Positions 50,191-57,795 of a stretch of DNA of 64,000 nucleotides are shown piece after piece (within the stretch, counting starts at the first letter, position 1; the number at the start of each line of letters is the position of its first letter). The notes under the pieces are model-generated. The model was given only the letters and a program-made list of their open reading frames with translations, was not told the DNA's origin and made no database searches. The DNA is from Alteromonas gracilis. Lineage in GTDB: Bacteria > Pseudomonadota > Gammaproteobacteria > Enterobacterales > Alteromonadaceae. The stretch is taken from positions 310,001-374,000 of the forward strand of contig NZ_PVNO01000027.1 of assembly GCF_002993325.1 (NCBI RefSeq). The letters run 5' to 3'. Made by a program: the position numbers and the translations under genes.

Positions 50191-51390
50191 ATGATTGATT
50201 TTTGTATAAACGGTGGCGGAATGGTGGGGGCTGCGCTGGCATTAGGGCTAGCACAGCAGCAATACAAAGTAGTAGTTGTAGAGCCGCATTTGCCAAAACC
50301 TTTTAGCCAGACAGACGGTCCGGATTTAAGGGTTTCCGCAATTAGCGATGCTTCAGTTACTCTCTTGAAAGCACTTGGCGCGTGGGAATACATTGCTGCT
50401 ATGCGCGTTAAACCTTATAGCGGGCTTAGCGTTTGGGACGACCCCGCTCATAGAACAGACTTTACTGCACAAAGCATCAGTATGCCGCAACTGGGTTTTT
50501 TTGTGGAAAATCGGCTACTACAGCTGGGATGTCATCAGGCATTAAAGCAGTTTGACAATGTTGAGCTTATCAGTGGTCTAACGGTGCAGGACATCAATCT
50601 GGATACTACTGCTACGGTTACACTATCGAATGGCAGAGCAATAAAGGCAAAGTGGCTTATTGGCGCAGACGGTGCGAACTCTCAGGTAAGAAACGCTATT
50701 GGTATTGGCACTATAGGTTGGCAATATGCGCAACAGGCAATGGGTATCACCATTAAAATGGACGAGCCCGTCGATCCTGTAACTTGGCAGCAGTTTACCT
50801 CAAGCGGCCCTAAAGCGTTTCTGCCCATGTTCGATAACTACGCGTCGCTCGTGTGGTACGACTCGCCTGACGAACTTAGACGTCTGAAAAGTTTAAAAGC
50901 GAGCCAACTTGAAAGTGACATCCTTAAAACGTTCCCAGATGAACTGACTAAAAATGACAATAGCTTTTCGGTTATTGATAAAGCAATTTTCCCACTCACG
51001 CGTTCTCATGCTAACCATTATGTAAAAGGCTGTTGCGCGCTAATTGGTGATGCCGCACACACTATAAACCCGCTTGCCGGGCAGGGCGTTAACTTGGGTT
51101 TTAAAGACGTAGAAACATTTCTTTCTGTAAGTGCAGCATTCAAGCCTAGTGGTAACGACAGCCCATTGTCGATAACCGATAAAGTATTTTCGCAAAAGCT
51201 TATCAGCAGCTATGAAAAGCCGCGAAAGCGAGACAATTTGGTGATGATGACGGCCATGGACGGGTTTTATACCTTGTTTAGCAATGACGTTACCCCCATA
51301 AAATGGATAAGAAATCAGCTACTTTCTGTGGCGCAGCGCATAGAGCCTGCCAAACAAGAAGTACTTAAATATGCGATAGGGATACGATAA
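50191..51390 (+). CDS. ubiF: UbiF/UbiH-family FAD monooxygenase
   Basis: 399-residue flavin hydroxylase of the UbiH/UbiF/COQ6 family, which adds a ring hydroxyl in ubiquinone synthesis. The FAD site GGGMVGAALALGLAQ is at the N-terminus, and CCALIGDAAHTINPLAGQGVNLG is the second FAD/NAD(P)H motif. Its place, divergent from miaB, is that of ubiF in Escherichia coli, which is why I prefer ubiF over ubiH. AAGGA precedes the ATG. Its stop codon overlaps the ATG of the next small gene (TAATG). Confidence 0.88.
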   Translation: MIDFCINGGGMVGAALALGLAQQQYKVVVVEPHLPKPFSQTDGPDLRVSAISDASVTLLKALGAWEYIAAMRVKPYSGLSVWDDPAHRTDFTAQSISMPQLGFFVENRLLQLGCHQALKQFDNVELISGLTVQDINLDTTATVTLSNGRAIKAKWLIGADGANSQVRNAIGIGTIGWQYAQQAMGITIKMDEPVDPVTWQQFTSSGPKAFLPMFDNYASLVWYDSPDELRRLKSLKASQLESDILKTFPDELTKNDNSFSVIDKAIFPLTRSHANHYVKGCCALIGDAAHTINPLAGQGVNLGFKDVETFLSVSAAFKPSGNDSPLSITDKVFSQKLISSYEKPRKRDNLVMMTAMDGFYTLFSNDVTPIKWIRNQLLSVAQRIEPAKQEVLKYAIGIR

Positions 51391-51566
51391 TGGAAGTGTT
51401 AATTTTGCTTGCGGTGTTGTTCGGTGCATTGGCACTGATAGTGCCGCTAATCGAGCGCTCTAAAATGCGTATAAGTAATGAAGATGCGGCCAAATGGGCC
51501 AAGTGGATTTGGCCGTTAATGGGGATTTTACTTGTTGCGCAATTACTGCGTTTGGTCTTTTCTTAA
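51390..51566 (+). CDS. Small membrane protein, 58 residues
   Basis: Starts at the ATG that overlaps the ubiF stop (TAATG), so translation is coupled. Two hydrophobic segments: residues 3-20 (VLILLAVLFGALALIVPL) and about 42-57 (PLMGILLVAQLLRLVF), separated by a charged loop with KWAKWIW. I do not recognise a family. The overlap and the hydrophobic pattern argue that it is real; a role in the ubiquinone pathway or its membrane complex is only a guess from position. Confidence 0.7.
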   Translation: MEVLILLAVLFGALALIVPLIERSKMRISNEDAAKWAKWIWPLMGILLVAQLLRLVFS

Positions 51567-51650
51567 AAGCTTTCGATTAAGTTTGAAAAGCCGTAAAGCT
51601 TTATCACTTGCTTGAGCAAACCCAATTCATAACTATAAAGGTTCAAAGGA

Positions 51651-52124
51651 ATGACCGTACAATTCTCACAAGGGTTCTCCAATCAATGTCCACGGATTAA
51701 TCTAAAAGGTTATAGCCTTTACTATATTTGGCAAGGACACCCACTAGACAAAGGCGAGAAACACTTTTATCAGTTGAAGAATAGACCTAACCCCGAAAAG
51801 GTTCAGGTAATGTCTGCTTGTTGGGATGGCTACGCAGGCCAATACCAGCTAAGTGCTGAAGGAAGGCTTATTCTTACTAAGTTTTACTATTTTCTGCCCG
51901 ACGGTTTGGGAGAGTCCGATGCCTTTCTTGAGGAGTTACACGGCGACTTTTATTTAGAGTTTAGAACTCACTTTGAAGGTGAACAGTTATATGTTCCCTT
52001 TGCTCATGGCAAAGTGATTGATGACCGAGAACAGTGGGTTGAAATAAAGCGAACTTATGTTAGTTCGAAAACTAGCAAAAATAACCTTTTTGCTTGGTTA
52101 AAGAATTTCAGGTGGTTTGTTTGA
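51651..52124 (+). CDS. Hypothetical protein, 157 residues
   Basis: No family recognised. The protein is soluble, rich in aromatic residues (YYIWQGHPLD, FYYFLPDGLG, WLKNFRWFV at the end), with no signal peptide or membrane helix. An AAAGG box nine bases before the ATG and a full-length frame support it as real. It follows the ubiF-small protein pair after 85 bases and precedes a convergent TetR gene. Confidence 0.6.
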   Translation: MTVQFSQGFSNQCPRINLKGYSLYYIWQGHPLDKGEKHFYQLKNRPNPEKVQVMSACWDGYAGQYQLSAEGRLILTKFYYFLPDGLGESDAFLEELHGDFYLEFRTHFEGEQLYVPFAHGKVIDDREQWVEIKRTYVSSKTSKNNLFAWLKNFRWFV

Positions 52125-52205
52125 TTAAACCTTATTTTATCCAAATGTTTCAAAAGCACTCATTGTGAAAATATACTGTTTCAGCCTCTTTGAGCCGCAT
52201 TCACA

Positions 52206-52796
52206 TTAATGCGTTTTTTGAGGCCATTGCCCTTTTAAATCGAGTATTACCTTGTCGATCATTTGAATGGTTGCTGTGTTTTCATCTTGCATAAGGGCGA
52301 ACGCTCGTAAACCCACGAACTGATTTTGAAGCCACTCTGCGGCCAGTTTCGTTGGTGTATGTTCGGGCAGCTCACCTTTCTCGATACAGGCTTCTATAAT
52401 GTCTTTAAAACCAGCCTTGAGAGTTTGCATACTTTCGATTACTGCTTTTCTGGCAATATCACCAATAAGTTCTAATTCAGCAATAGACTTTACCAGTAAG
52501 CACTGACGCATGTAGCGCTGCTCATCCGGGCCAGTTAATGCCGTTTCAAAAAAGCGATAAAGCGCGTCTAGAGGCGATGCTGCTTCTGCCACCTGCTTTA
52601 AGCGTTCTGCACTGTTTTGTGCATAGTGTTCTACAACAAGTTTAAATAGCCCTTCTTTACTTTGAAAGCGAGCATAGATACTGCCTGGGCGCATATCTAA
52701 TGCTTGTTGGATATCGCGCATACCCGCTGCATGAAAGCCTCGTTGCCAAAAAAGTGTAGTGGCTTTTTCAATAATGTCATCATGGTCATATTTCAT
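52206..52796 (-). CDS. TetR/AcrR-family repressor
   Basis: 196 residues from the ATG at 52796, preceded by AAGG at nine bases; an in-frame start at 52838 would add 14 residues and run into the operator. The N-terminal helix-turn-helix is typical (HDDIIEKATTLFWQRGFHAAGM, SIYARFQSKEGLFKLVV), and the rest is a ligand-binding helical domain. It is divergent from an AhpD-like gene, and two matching palindromes lie between the two starts, so it probably represses both. Closest in style to repressors of NemR/YcdC type that answer reactive electrophiles; ligand unknown. Confidence 0.9.
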   Translation of the reverse strand: MKYDHDDIIEKATTLFWQRGFHAAGMRDIQQALDMRPGSIYARFQSKEGLFKLVVEHYAQNSAERLKQVAEAASPLDALYRFFETALTGPDEQRYMRQCLLVKSIAELELIGDIARKAVIESMQTLKAGFKDIIEACIEKGELPEHTPTKLAAEWLQNQFVGLRAFALMQDENTATIQMIDKVILDLKGQWPQKTH

Positions 52797-52822
52797 CGCA
52801 GCATACCTTATACGTGAATGTT

Positions 52823-52838
52823 TTGAACACGCGTTCAA
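52823..52838. promoter_or_regulatory. TetR operator half A
   Basis: TTGAACACGCGTTCAA: arms TTGAAC and GTTCAA around ACGC. Same arms and spacing as the neighbouring site. Confidence 0.7.
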
Positions 52839-52843
52839 TTATC

Positions 52844-52863
52844 ACTTGAACGATCGTTCAAGT
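52844..52863. promoter_or_regulatory. TetR operator half B
   Basis: ACTTGAACGATCGTTCAAGT, a perfect 20-bp palindrome with the same TTGAAC-N4-GTTCAA core, centred 23 bp from the first site. It sits between the divergent TetR and AhpD-like genes. Confidence 0.8.
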
Positions 52864-52948
52864 AAACCTATTATTGTTCACACACTACAGAGATAAGGGT
52901 AATCAAAGGGGTTACTTGAATTTCTAGTCACATCAACAGGAGAGTGAT

Positions 52949-53500
52949 ATGAGCGATTTCAAATTACATACAAAAGACACAGCACCAGAAGCCGCAAAGC
53001 CTTTGCTTGACAATTCACAAGCAGCGTTTGGCATGATTCCTAACCTACACGCGGTAATGGCAGAAGCGCCAACGTTACTTGACGGCTATCAAGTACTGCA
53101 CAAGCTGGCGCAAGAAACCTCGTTCAATGCGGAAGAGTTAACGGTGGTCTGGCAAGCGGTGAACGTCGAACACGCCTGCCACTATTGTGTTCCAGCCCAC
53201 ACCGGTATAGCGAAAAGTATGAAGGTGCGTGATGATTTGATTGAAGAATTGCGCAATGATGAAACATTGTCTGACAGTAAATTAAATACGCTAAAAGAAA
53301 CAGTACTAGCGATTACCCGTGGTCGAGGCAATATTGAACAAGTTCAGCTAGATGCTTTCTACGAAGCTGGATATAAGCATCAGCAACTTTTGGAGATCAT
53401 ACTAATTCTGGCGCAAAAGGTGATGAGTAATTACACCAACCATCTCGCTGATACACCGGTGGATGAGCCTTTCAAAAAATATGAGTGGTCACCTAAATAA
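52949..53500 (+). CDS. AhpD-like alkylhydroperoxidase / CMD-domain protein
   Basis: 183-residue carboxymuconolactone-decarboxylase-fold protein. The redox pair and proton-relay histidine are seen in EHACHYCVPAHTG (CxxC then H), the AhpD active-site pattern, so a thiol peroxidase or related redox role is likely. Good AGGAG before the ATG. Controlled by the divergent TetR through the two operators, and followed by a strong terminator. Confidence 0.85.
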   Translation: MSDFKLHTKDTAPEAAKPLLDNSQAAFGMIPNLHAVMAEAPTLLDGYQVLHKLAQETSFNAEELTVVWQAVNVEHACHYCVPAHTGIAKSMKVRDDLIEELRNDETLSDSKLNTLKETVLAITRGRGNIEQVQLDAFYEAGYKHQQLLEIILILAQKVMSNYTNHLADTPVDEPFKKYEWSPK

Positions 53501-53514
53501 AAAGAATTAATGAT

Positions 53515-53545
53515 AAAGAAACAAGAGTACGCCTCTTGTTTCTTT
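53515..53545. terminator. Intrinsic terminator, AhpD-like gene / small ORFs
   Basis: AAAGAAACAAGAG / CTCTTGTTTCTTT, a 13-bp stem with a five-base loop and further T residues. The A-rich left arm also suits the minus-strand small genes. Confidence 0.88.
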
Positions 53546-53562
53546 TTGTGCGTGTATGAACA

Positions 53563-53646
53563 CTACTTTTTATATAAGTACAGGCATTGTAAGGCAGCGA
53601 GTAACCCTGCACTAAAAAATACATAAATTAGAATTGCAGACAGCAT
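53563..53646 (-). CDS. Tiny membrane protein, 27 residues
   Basis: MLSAILIYVFFSAGLLAALQ followed by CLYLYKK: a single hydrophobic helix with a positive tail. GAGG lies eight bases before the ATG. It starts 11 bases after the stop of the upstream gene and ends just before the shared terminator, so it is placed as the last gene of a small operon. The size, ribosome site and position make it credible. No family is recognised. Confidence 0.6.
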   Translation of the reverse strand: MLSAILIYVFFSAGLLAALQCLYLYKK

Positions 53647-53657
53647 CGTTTTTTCCT

Positions 53658-54086
53658 CTACTGCATTTTTTCCAAGTTTGACTGCGCTAGCTGAATGGTT
53701 TCCATTAGCCAACGTTTTGCTGCGTTTATGTCGTTAAACACTTCAACGTTATCTCCAGCTCGGTGATAAATACTGCTGAAATGTTGCGTAGCGAAACTGG
53801 GCGAGTTGGACTTTTCGACAATGAGCGCCGTGCCGACTCTACCGTTTTCTATATCTTTTTTTACAAGCTGAATCAGATGTGCCTCTGCATCGGGCACATG
53901 AATGGGTTCACCATAAATGCTCGCCATCACTCCCCAAGGAGCGCCGCTAAGTTCTTGTAGTATAGGTTGTGCCTTGTCAGTTGAATGTTGAAGTGCCTCA
54001 ACATTCCAAGGGCCATGTCCTTCCAGTATGAGTATGCGACCTTCTCGGTGAACACGCACTTCACCATGGGGTATAAAACGGGTCAT
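53658..54086 (-). CDS. Hypothetical protein, 142 residues
   Basis: Soluble protein with alternating strand/helix pattern (VHREGRILILEGHGPWNVEA, WGVMASIYGEPIHVPD, GTALIVEKSNSP, FNDINAAKRWLMETI) that recalls STAS-like folds, without an identifiable active site. Weak ribosome site. It lies 14 bases after a 60-residue gene and 11 before a 27-residue one, all on the minus strand, so they are probably cotranscribed. Function unknown. Confidence 0.6.
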   Translation of the reverse strand: MTRFIPHGEVRVHREGRILILEGHGPWNVEALQHSTDKAQPILQELSGAPWGVMASIYGEPIHVPDAEAHLIQLVKKDIENGRVGTALIVEKSNSPSFATQHFSSIYHRAGDNVEVFNDINAAKRWLMETIQLAQSNLEKMQ

Positions 54087-54100
54087 TTTAACCAGTTGAT

Positions 54101-54283
54101 TTATGAAGCGATTGGCAACTGTGGCTCTAACTCTTCGGCAGTATTAAGAGCAACTATTTCTTCATAACCTTTTTGTTGAAGCAGGGCTTGTAAATCATCG
54201 CGTGATGCACATTTGGTGTGTTTAGCAAGGGCGATTGCTTCAATGAAACAAGAAAGGTGAGTTGTTGATTGTGCTTGTGTCAT
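54101..54283 (-). CDS. Hypothetical protein, 60 residues
   Basis: Small soluble protein (FIEAIALAKHTKCASRDDLQ, then GYEEIVALNTAEELEPQ). GAGAAG lies just upstream of the ATG. It is the first gene of the three-gene minus-strand set and is divergent from the ribbon-helix-helix gene. No family recognised. Confidence 0.5.
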   Translation of the reverse strand: MTQAQSTTHLSCFIEAIALAKHTKCASRDDLQALLQQKGYEEIVALNTAEELEPQLPIAS

Positions 54284-54400
54284 ATACTTCTCATTGTGTT
54301 ACGTTGACAGTGAAACTTTGTCGAATACTCAAGTCACTCGTGTGACGTTTATGTGACTTTTTTATGAAAAAAATCAATAAAAGTTCACTATCGCCCTTGA

Positions 54401-54414
54401 AATGTATATACATT
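54401..54414. promoter_or_regulatory. Palindrome upstream of the RHH gene
   Basis: AATGTATATACATT is perfectly symmetrical. It lies after a -35-like TTGAAA and before a -10-like TATACG, about 55 bases before the ribbon-helix-helix start, a good site for autorepression. Confidence 0.5.
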
Positions 54415-54467
54415 GGATATACGTTCATTGTTCGGATTGGTGTTTCTTACCTTTTAAAGCAGTCGAG

Positions 54468-54638
54468 ATGTCTGAAAATAACAACAAAAAGAAGAAAAAG
54501 AATAGTCAGATGATTATTCGAATTAATGACGAAGAAAGAGCGCAGTTTATTGCGCTTTGCGATTCTTTGGATACGTCTGCGGCTCGTGAAGTAAGGCGCT
54601 TTATTCGTGAATTCATTGAAGAACACAATGGAAAATAG
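54468..54638 (+). CDS. Small ribbon-helix-helix-like protein
   Basis: 56 residues from the ATG at 54468. A lysine-rich start (NNNKKKKKNSQ) leads to the pattern MIIRINDEERAQFIALCDSL then AAREVRRFIREFIEEH, a strand followed by two helices as in Arc/MetJ repressors, which dimerise and bind DNA through the strand. An in-frame upstream start at 54402 would cross the promoter region. The palindrome upstream is a candidate own operator. It is followed by a 35-residue basic protein. Confidence 0.6.
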   Translation: MSENNNKKKKKNSQMIIRINDEERAQFIALCDSLDTSAAREVRRFIREFIEEHNGK

Positions 54639-54686
54639 ATGCTGGCAGACAGCAATACACTACAGAAAATATTAAGGATATAAAAA

Positions 54687-54794
54687 ATGGCTAAGAAAAA
54701 AGAAATCAAAAAAGAGATGAAAGTAGCTAAAGCAAAAATCGCTAAGCAAGAAAGCAAACTAAAAAAGCTTAAGAAAAAGCTAAAAAAAGCATAA
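54687..54794 (+). CDS. Lysine-rich protein, 35 residues
   Basis: AKKKEIKKEMKVAKAKIAKQ then ESKLKKLKKKLKKA: nearly half lysine, predicted as one helix with regular hydrophobic positions. AAGGA lies eight bases before the ATG, and a good terminator follows. Such a peptide could bind nucleic acid or membrane, but no family is recognised. It is probably cotranscribed with the ribbon-helix-helix gene 48 bases upstream. Confidence 0.6.
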   Translation: MAKKKEIKKEMKVAKAKIAKQESKLKKLKKKLKKA

Positions 54795-55133
54795 CGCTAT
54801 GTAATGCTTGTGAAGGTGGCTACGGCCACCTTTTTTCATTGCAAAACTAGAAAAACCTTGTTCAATATTTTGTCCCTTAAATCCCACCTGTCATCGATAT
54901 TTCTAAATTATTACAACTTTAGTATTGTGCGGTGGAATATTTTTGTGATTTACTCACCTCATAGCATATTTGCTTACCACTTCTAATAATTATAAGTCTA
55001 GTCAGACAATTCGGCGTTTAGCAGTACCCCAACAACAGAAAAAGAAAATGTATCTGTAGGTCTTTTTTCTACTCGATAGAGTAAGAAGCACAGTTTTCAA
55101 TGCATTAAACACATAAAATTCAGGAACATCACA
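54795..55133. other. Intergenic region before the second TonB receptor
   Basis: 339 bases. Besides the terminator at 54813-54836 it is AT-rich and should carry the receptor promoter, which I cannot define. No other structure seen. Confidence 0.4.
54813..54836 (+). terminator. Intrinsic terminator after the lysine-rich gene
   Basis: AAGGTGGC / GCCACCTT around TACG, followed by a T-run. Confidence 0.9.
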
Positions 55134-57695
55134 ATGCAACAGGCAAAATTTAACGCTTCTGTTTTTAAGCTTTCCTTAATTGCTTCTGCAATAGCAGGCA
55201 TGCAATTTTCTACTTCAACGCTTGCACAAGAACAAACTGCAGTTGATGAGCAGGATGTTGAACAAATTCAAATTGTAGGTTCTCGCCGTGTAGGCCGCAC
55301 TATCAATGATTCTCCAGTACCTATCGATATCATCGACGCTTCTTCTATTGAAGCGACGGGTCTTACTGAAACCAACATGATTTTAAATCAGTTACTGCCT
55401 AGCTTTAACTTCCCGCAGCCATCGATTACTGACGGTACAGACCACGTTCGTCCGGCCCAACTTCGCGGTTTAGCGCCAGATCACACGCTGGTGCTGGTAA
55501 ACGGAAAGCGTCGTCATACTTCGGCGCTACTTAACCTTAACGGTTCAGTGGGGCGCGGTTCTTCTGCAGTAGATTTAAATGCAATTCCAGCAAACGCTAT
55601 AAAAAGAATTGAAGTATTGCGTGACGGTGCTGCAGCGCAATACGGTTCAGACGCTATTGCCGGTGTGATTAACATTGTTCTTAAAGACGCGGCAGAAGGC
55701 GGTGAAGTATCGGCAACGTACGGTGCTAACGTTACTACCATGGACGGTGTACCAAATCTTGAGAGCGTAGGCATTGGTACCGATGGTAATTTAGCATTTG
55801 AAGAGGGCAGTGACAGAGAGTTAACCGATGGTCAAACTCTTACCCTTCGAGGCAACGTGGGTTTTGAATGGGGCAACGATGGTTTTATCAATGTTTCTGG
55901 TGAATATCGCGACCGCGGTCAAGCAAATCGTGCAGACTACGACCAGCGTGAAAACTATGCACGGGACGCCGACGGTAACTTAGATCCTCGTGAACTTACC
56001 GTTAACCGTTACAACCACGTTTACGGCAACGGTGAAGTAGAAGACTACGCATTATTTATAAATGCAGGTAAAGCGCTTTCCGATAGCGTAGAGTTTTACA
56101 CTACAGCAGGCTATAGCACGCGAGACTCTCTTGGTAGTGGCTTCTATCGCCGTGCACAAGACTCGCGCAACATTGTCGAAATATACCCAGATGGTTTCTT
56201 ACCTGCCATTCAAACCGATATAACAGATATGTCGCTTATAGCCGGAATCAAAGGCTACGGCGATGTCTGGAATTACGACCTATCGTTAACTCACGGTGGT
56301 AACGAATTAGAATACGGCGTAGTAAACACACTAAATACGTCACTTGGCCCAACAAGCCAGACCGAATTCGACGCGGGTACCCTTGAATACGATACGACTA
56401 TAATCAACGCAGACGCGTCTCGTCTTGTGGATACAGGGTTGTTTTACAGCGAAATGAACTTTGCAATGGGCGCAGAATATCGCCACGAGGGATATGAAAT
56501 TACTGCGGGTGAAGAGAATTCTTATATCCAAGGTACCTTTGGCCCAGGTGGTGTGGTAACTGATCCGGTCAACGGCCCGTTTGGTGCCGCTGGCTCGCAA
56601 GTGTTCCCAGGTTTTACACCAGAATCTGCAGGTAACAATAGTCGTCACAACTACAGCTTTTATGTTGATTTAGAAGCTGATGTGGTTGAGAACTGGAACG
56701 TGGCTGTTGCTGGGCGCTTTGAGGATTATTCTGACTTTGGCAGCACGTTTAACTGGAAAATGTCGCACCGTGTAACGCTAAGTGATGCGTTTGCACTTCG
56801 TGCGTCGGTATCAACAGGCTTTAGAGCGCCGTCATTGCAGCAACAGTTCTTTACGTCTATTGCTACTGTTTTTGTTGATGGAGAACCGACAGAAACCGGT
56901 ACATTCGCACCATCAAGCGATGTAGCGCAAGCATTAGGTAGCCCAGGGCTAGATGCGGAAGAGTCTAATAACTACAGCGCAGGTTTCACCTACTCACCAA
57001 ATGCTGACTTCAACTTGACCGTAGATTTCTACCGTATTGACATCGACGATCGTATTGTTTTGTCGAATAACCTATCTGGTGACGCGATTGAAACCTTGCT
57101 AGAGGGGACCGGCGCAAATCAAGCACGTTTCTTCTTAAATGCGATAGATTCACGCACACAGGGTGTGGATATTGTTTCTACCTATACGCTAAATACTGCA
57201 GATTACGGTGCGTTTAACTTTAATGCTGGCGCTAACTTTAATGATAACGAAGTAACGAATATCATTGATGCTCCTGATGTGCTGCAAAACGCTGGGTTCG
57301 ATCAAGACAACCTGTTCAGCGATGTGGAGCTTCGTCGTTTTGAAACAGCTTCACCTGACAGCAAACTGAACTTAGGTGTTACGTGGAATTACGATCGTTA
57401 CACAACAACATTACGTACCACGCGTTACGGTGAAGTGGAAGACCCGTCGTCCATTGAAGCGCGCAACGAAATTATTCCTTCAGAATGGATCACAGATCTT
57501 GACGTTCGCATTGCGCTAACAGAAGGGCTTACTGTTTCTGTAGGTGCTAACAATATCTTTGATGTATACCCAGAACCAACCCGAGATTTGGTAGATGATG
57601 TAACTACATTCTCTCGCTTATTCTCATATTCTGGTTTCTCGCCTTACGGTTTTACTGGCCGTTTCGTTTACGGAAAAGTGTCTTACAGCTTTTAA
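55134..57695 (+). CDS. TonB-dependent outer-membrane receptor
   Basis: 853 residues. The signal peptide ends STLAQE; a TonB-box-like IQIVGSR precedes the plug domain, which includes PAQLRGLAPDHTLVLVNGKR and IKRIEVLRDGAAAQYGSDAI, the classical plug end. The remainder is a barrel ending in F (GKVSYSF). AGGA precedes the ATG by eight bases. It is convergent with the DUF917-hydantoinase-permease cluster and shares its terminator, so a joint role (outer-membrane entry of the substrate of that cluster) is possible, though not shown by cotranscription. Confidence 0.88.
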   Translation: MQQAKFNASVFKLSLIASAIAGMQFSTSTLAQEQTAVDEQDVEQIQIVGSRRVGRTINDSPVPIDIIDASSIEATGLTETNMILNQLLPSFNFPQPSITDGTDHVRPAQLRGLAPDHTLVLVNGKRRHTSALLNLNGSVGRGSSAVDLNAIPANAIKRIEVLRDGAAAQYGSDAIAGVINIVLKDAAEGGEVSATYGANVTTMDGVPNLESVGIGTDGNLAFEEGSDRELTDGQTLTLRGNVGFEWGNDGFINVSGEYRDRGQANRADYDQRENYARDADGNLDPRELTVNRYNHVYGNGEVEDYALFINAGKALSDSVEFYTTAGYSTRDSLGSGFYRRAQDSRNIVEIYPDGFLPAIQTDITDMSLIAGIKGYGDVWNYDLSLTHGGNELEYGVVNTLNTSLGPTSQTEFDAGTLEYDTTIINADASRLVDTGLFYSEMNFAMGAEYRHEGYEITAGEENSYIQGTFGPGGVVTDPVNGPFGAAGSQVFPGFTPESAGNNSRHNYSFYVDLEADVVENWNVAVAGRFEDYSDFGSTFNWKMSHRVTLSDAFALRASVSTGFRAPSLQQQFFTSIATVFVDGEPTETGTFAPSSDVAQALGSPGLDAEESNNYSAGFTYSPNADFNLTVDFYRIDIDDRIVLSNNLSGDAIETLLEGTGANQARFFLNAIDSRTQGVDIVSTYTLNTADYGAFNFNAGANFNDNEVTNIIDAPDVLQNAGFDQDNLFSDVELRRFETASPDSKLNLGVTWNYDRYTTTLRTTRYGEVEDPSSIEARNEIIPSEWITDLDVRIALTEGLTVSVGANNIFDVYPEPTRDLVDDVTTFSRLFSYSGFSPYGFTGRFVYGKVSYSF

Positions 57696-57740
57696 TTAAG
57701 GCGTAGCAATACGGTTTGAAAAAAGAGGTAAACTGCAATG

Positions 57741-57785
57741 AAAAAGCCCCTGATAGGAGAATACATCATCTATCAGGGGCTTTTT
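57741..57785. terminator. Bidirectional intrinsic terminator
   Basis: Stem of 16 bp, AAAAAGCCCCTGATAG / CTATCAGGGGCTTTTT, with a 13-base loop. It ends the TonB receptor and, in reverse, the DUF917 operon. Confidence 0.95.
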
Positions 57786-57795
57786 GTATTAATAC

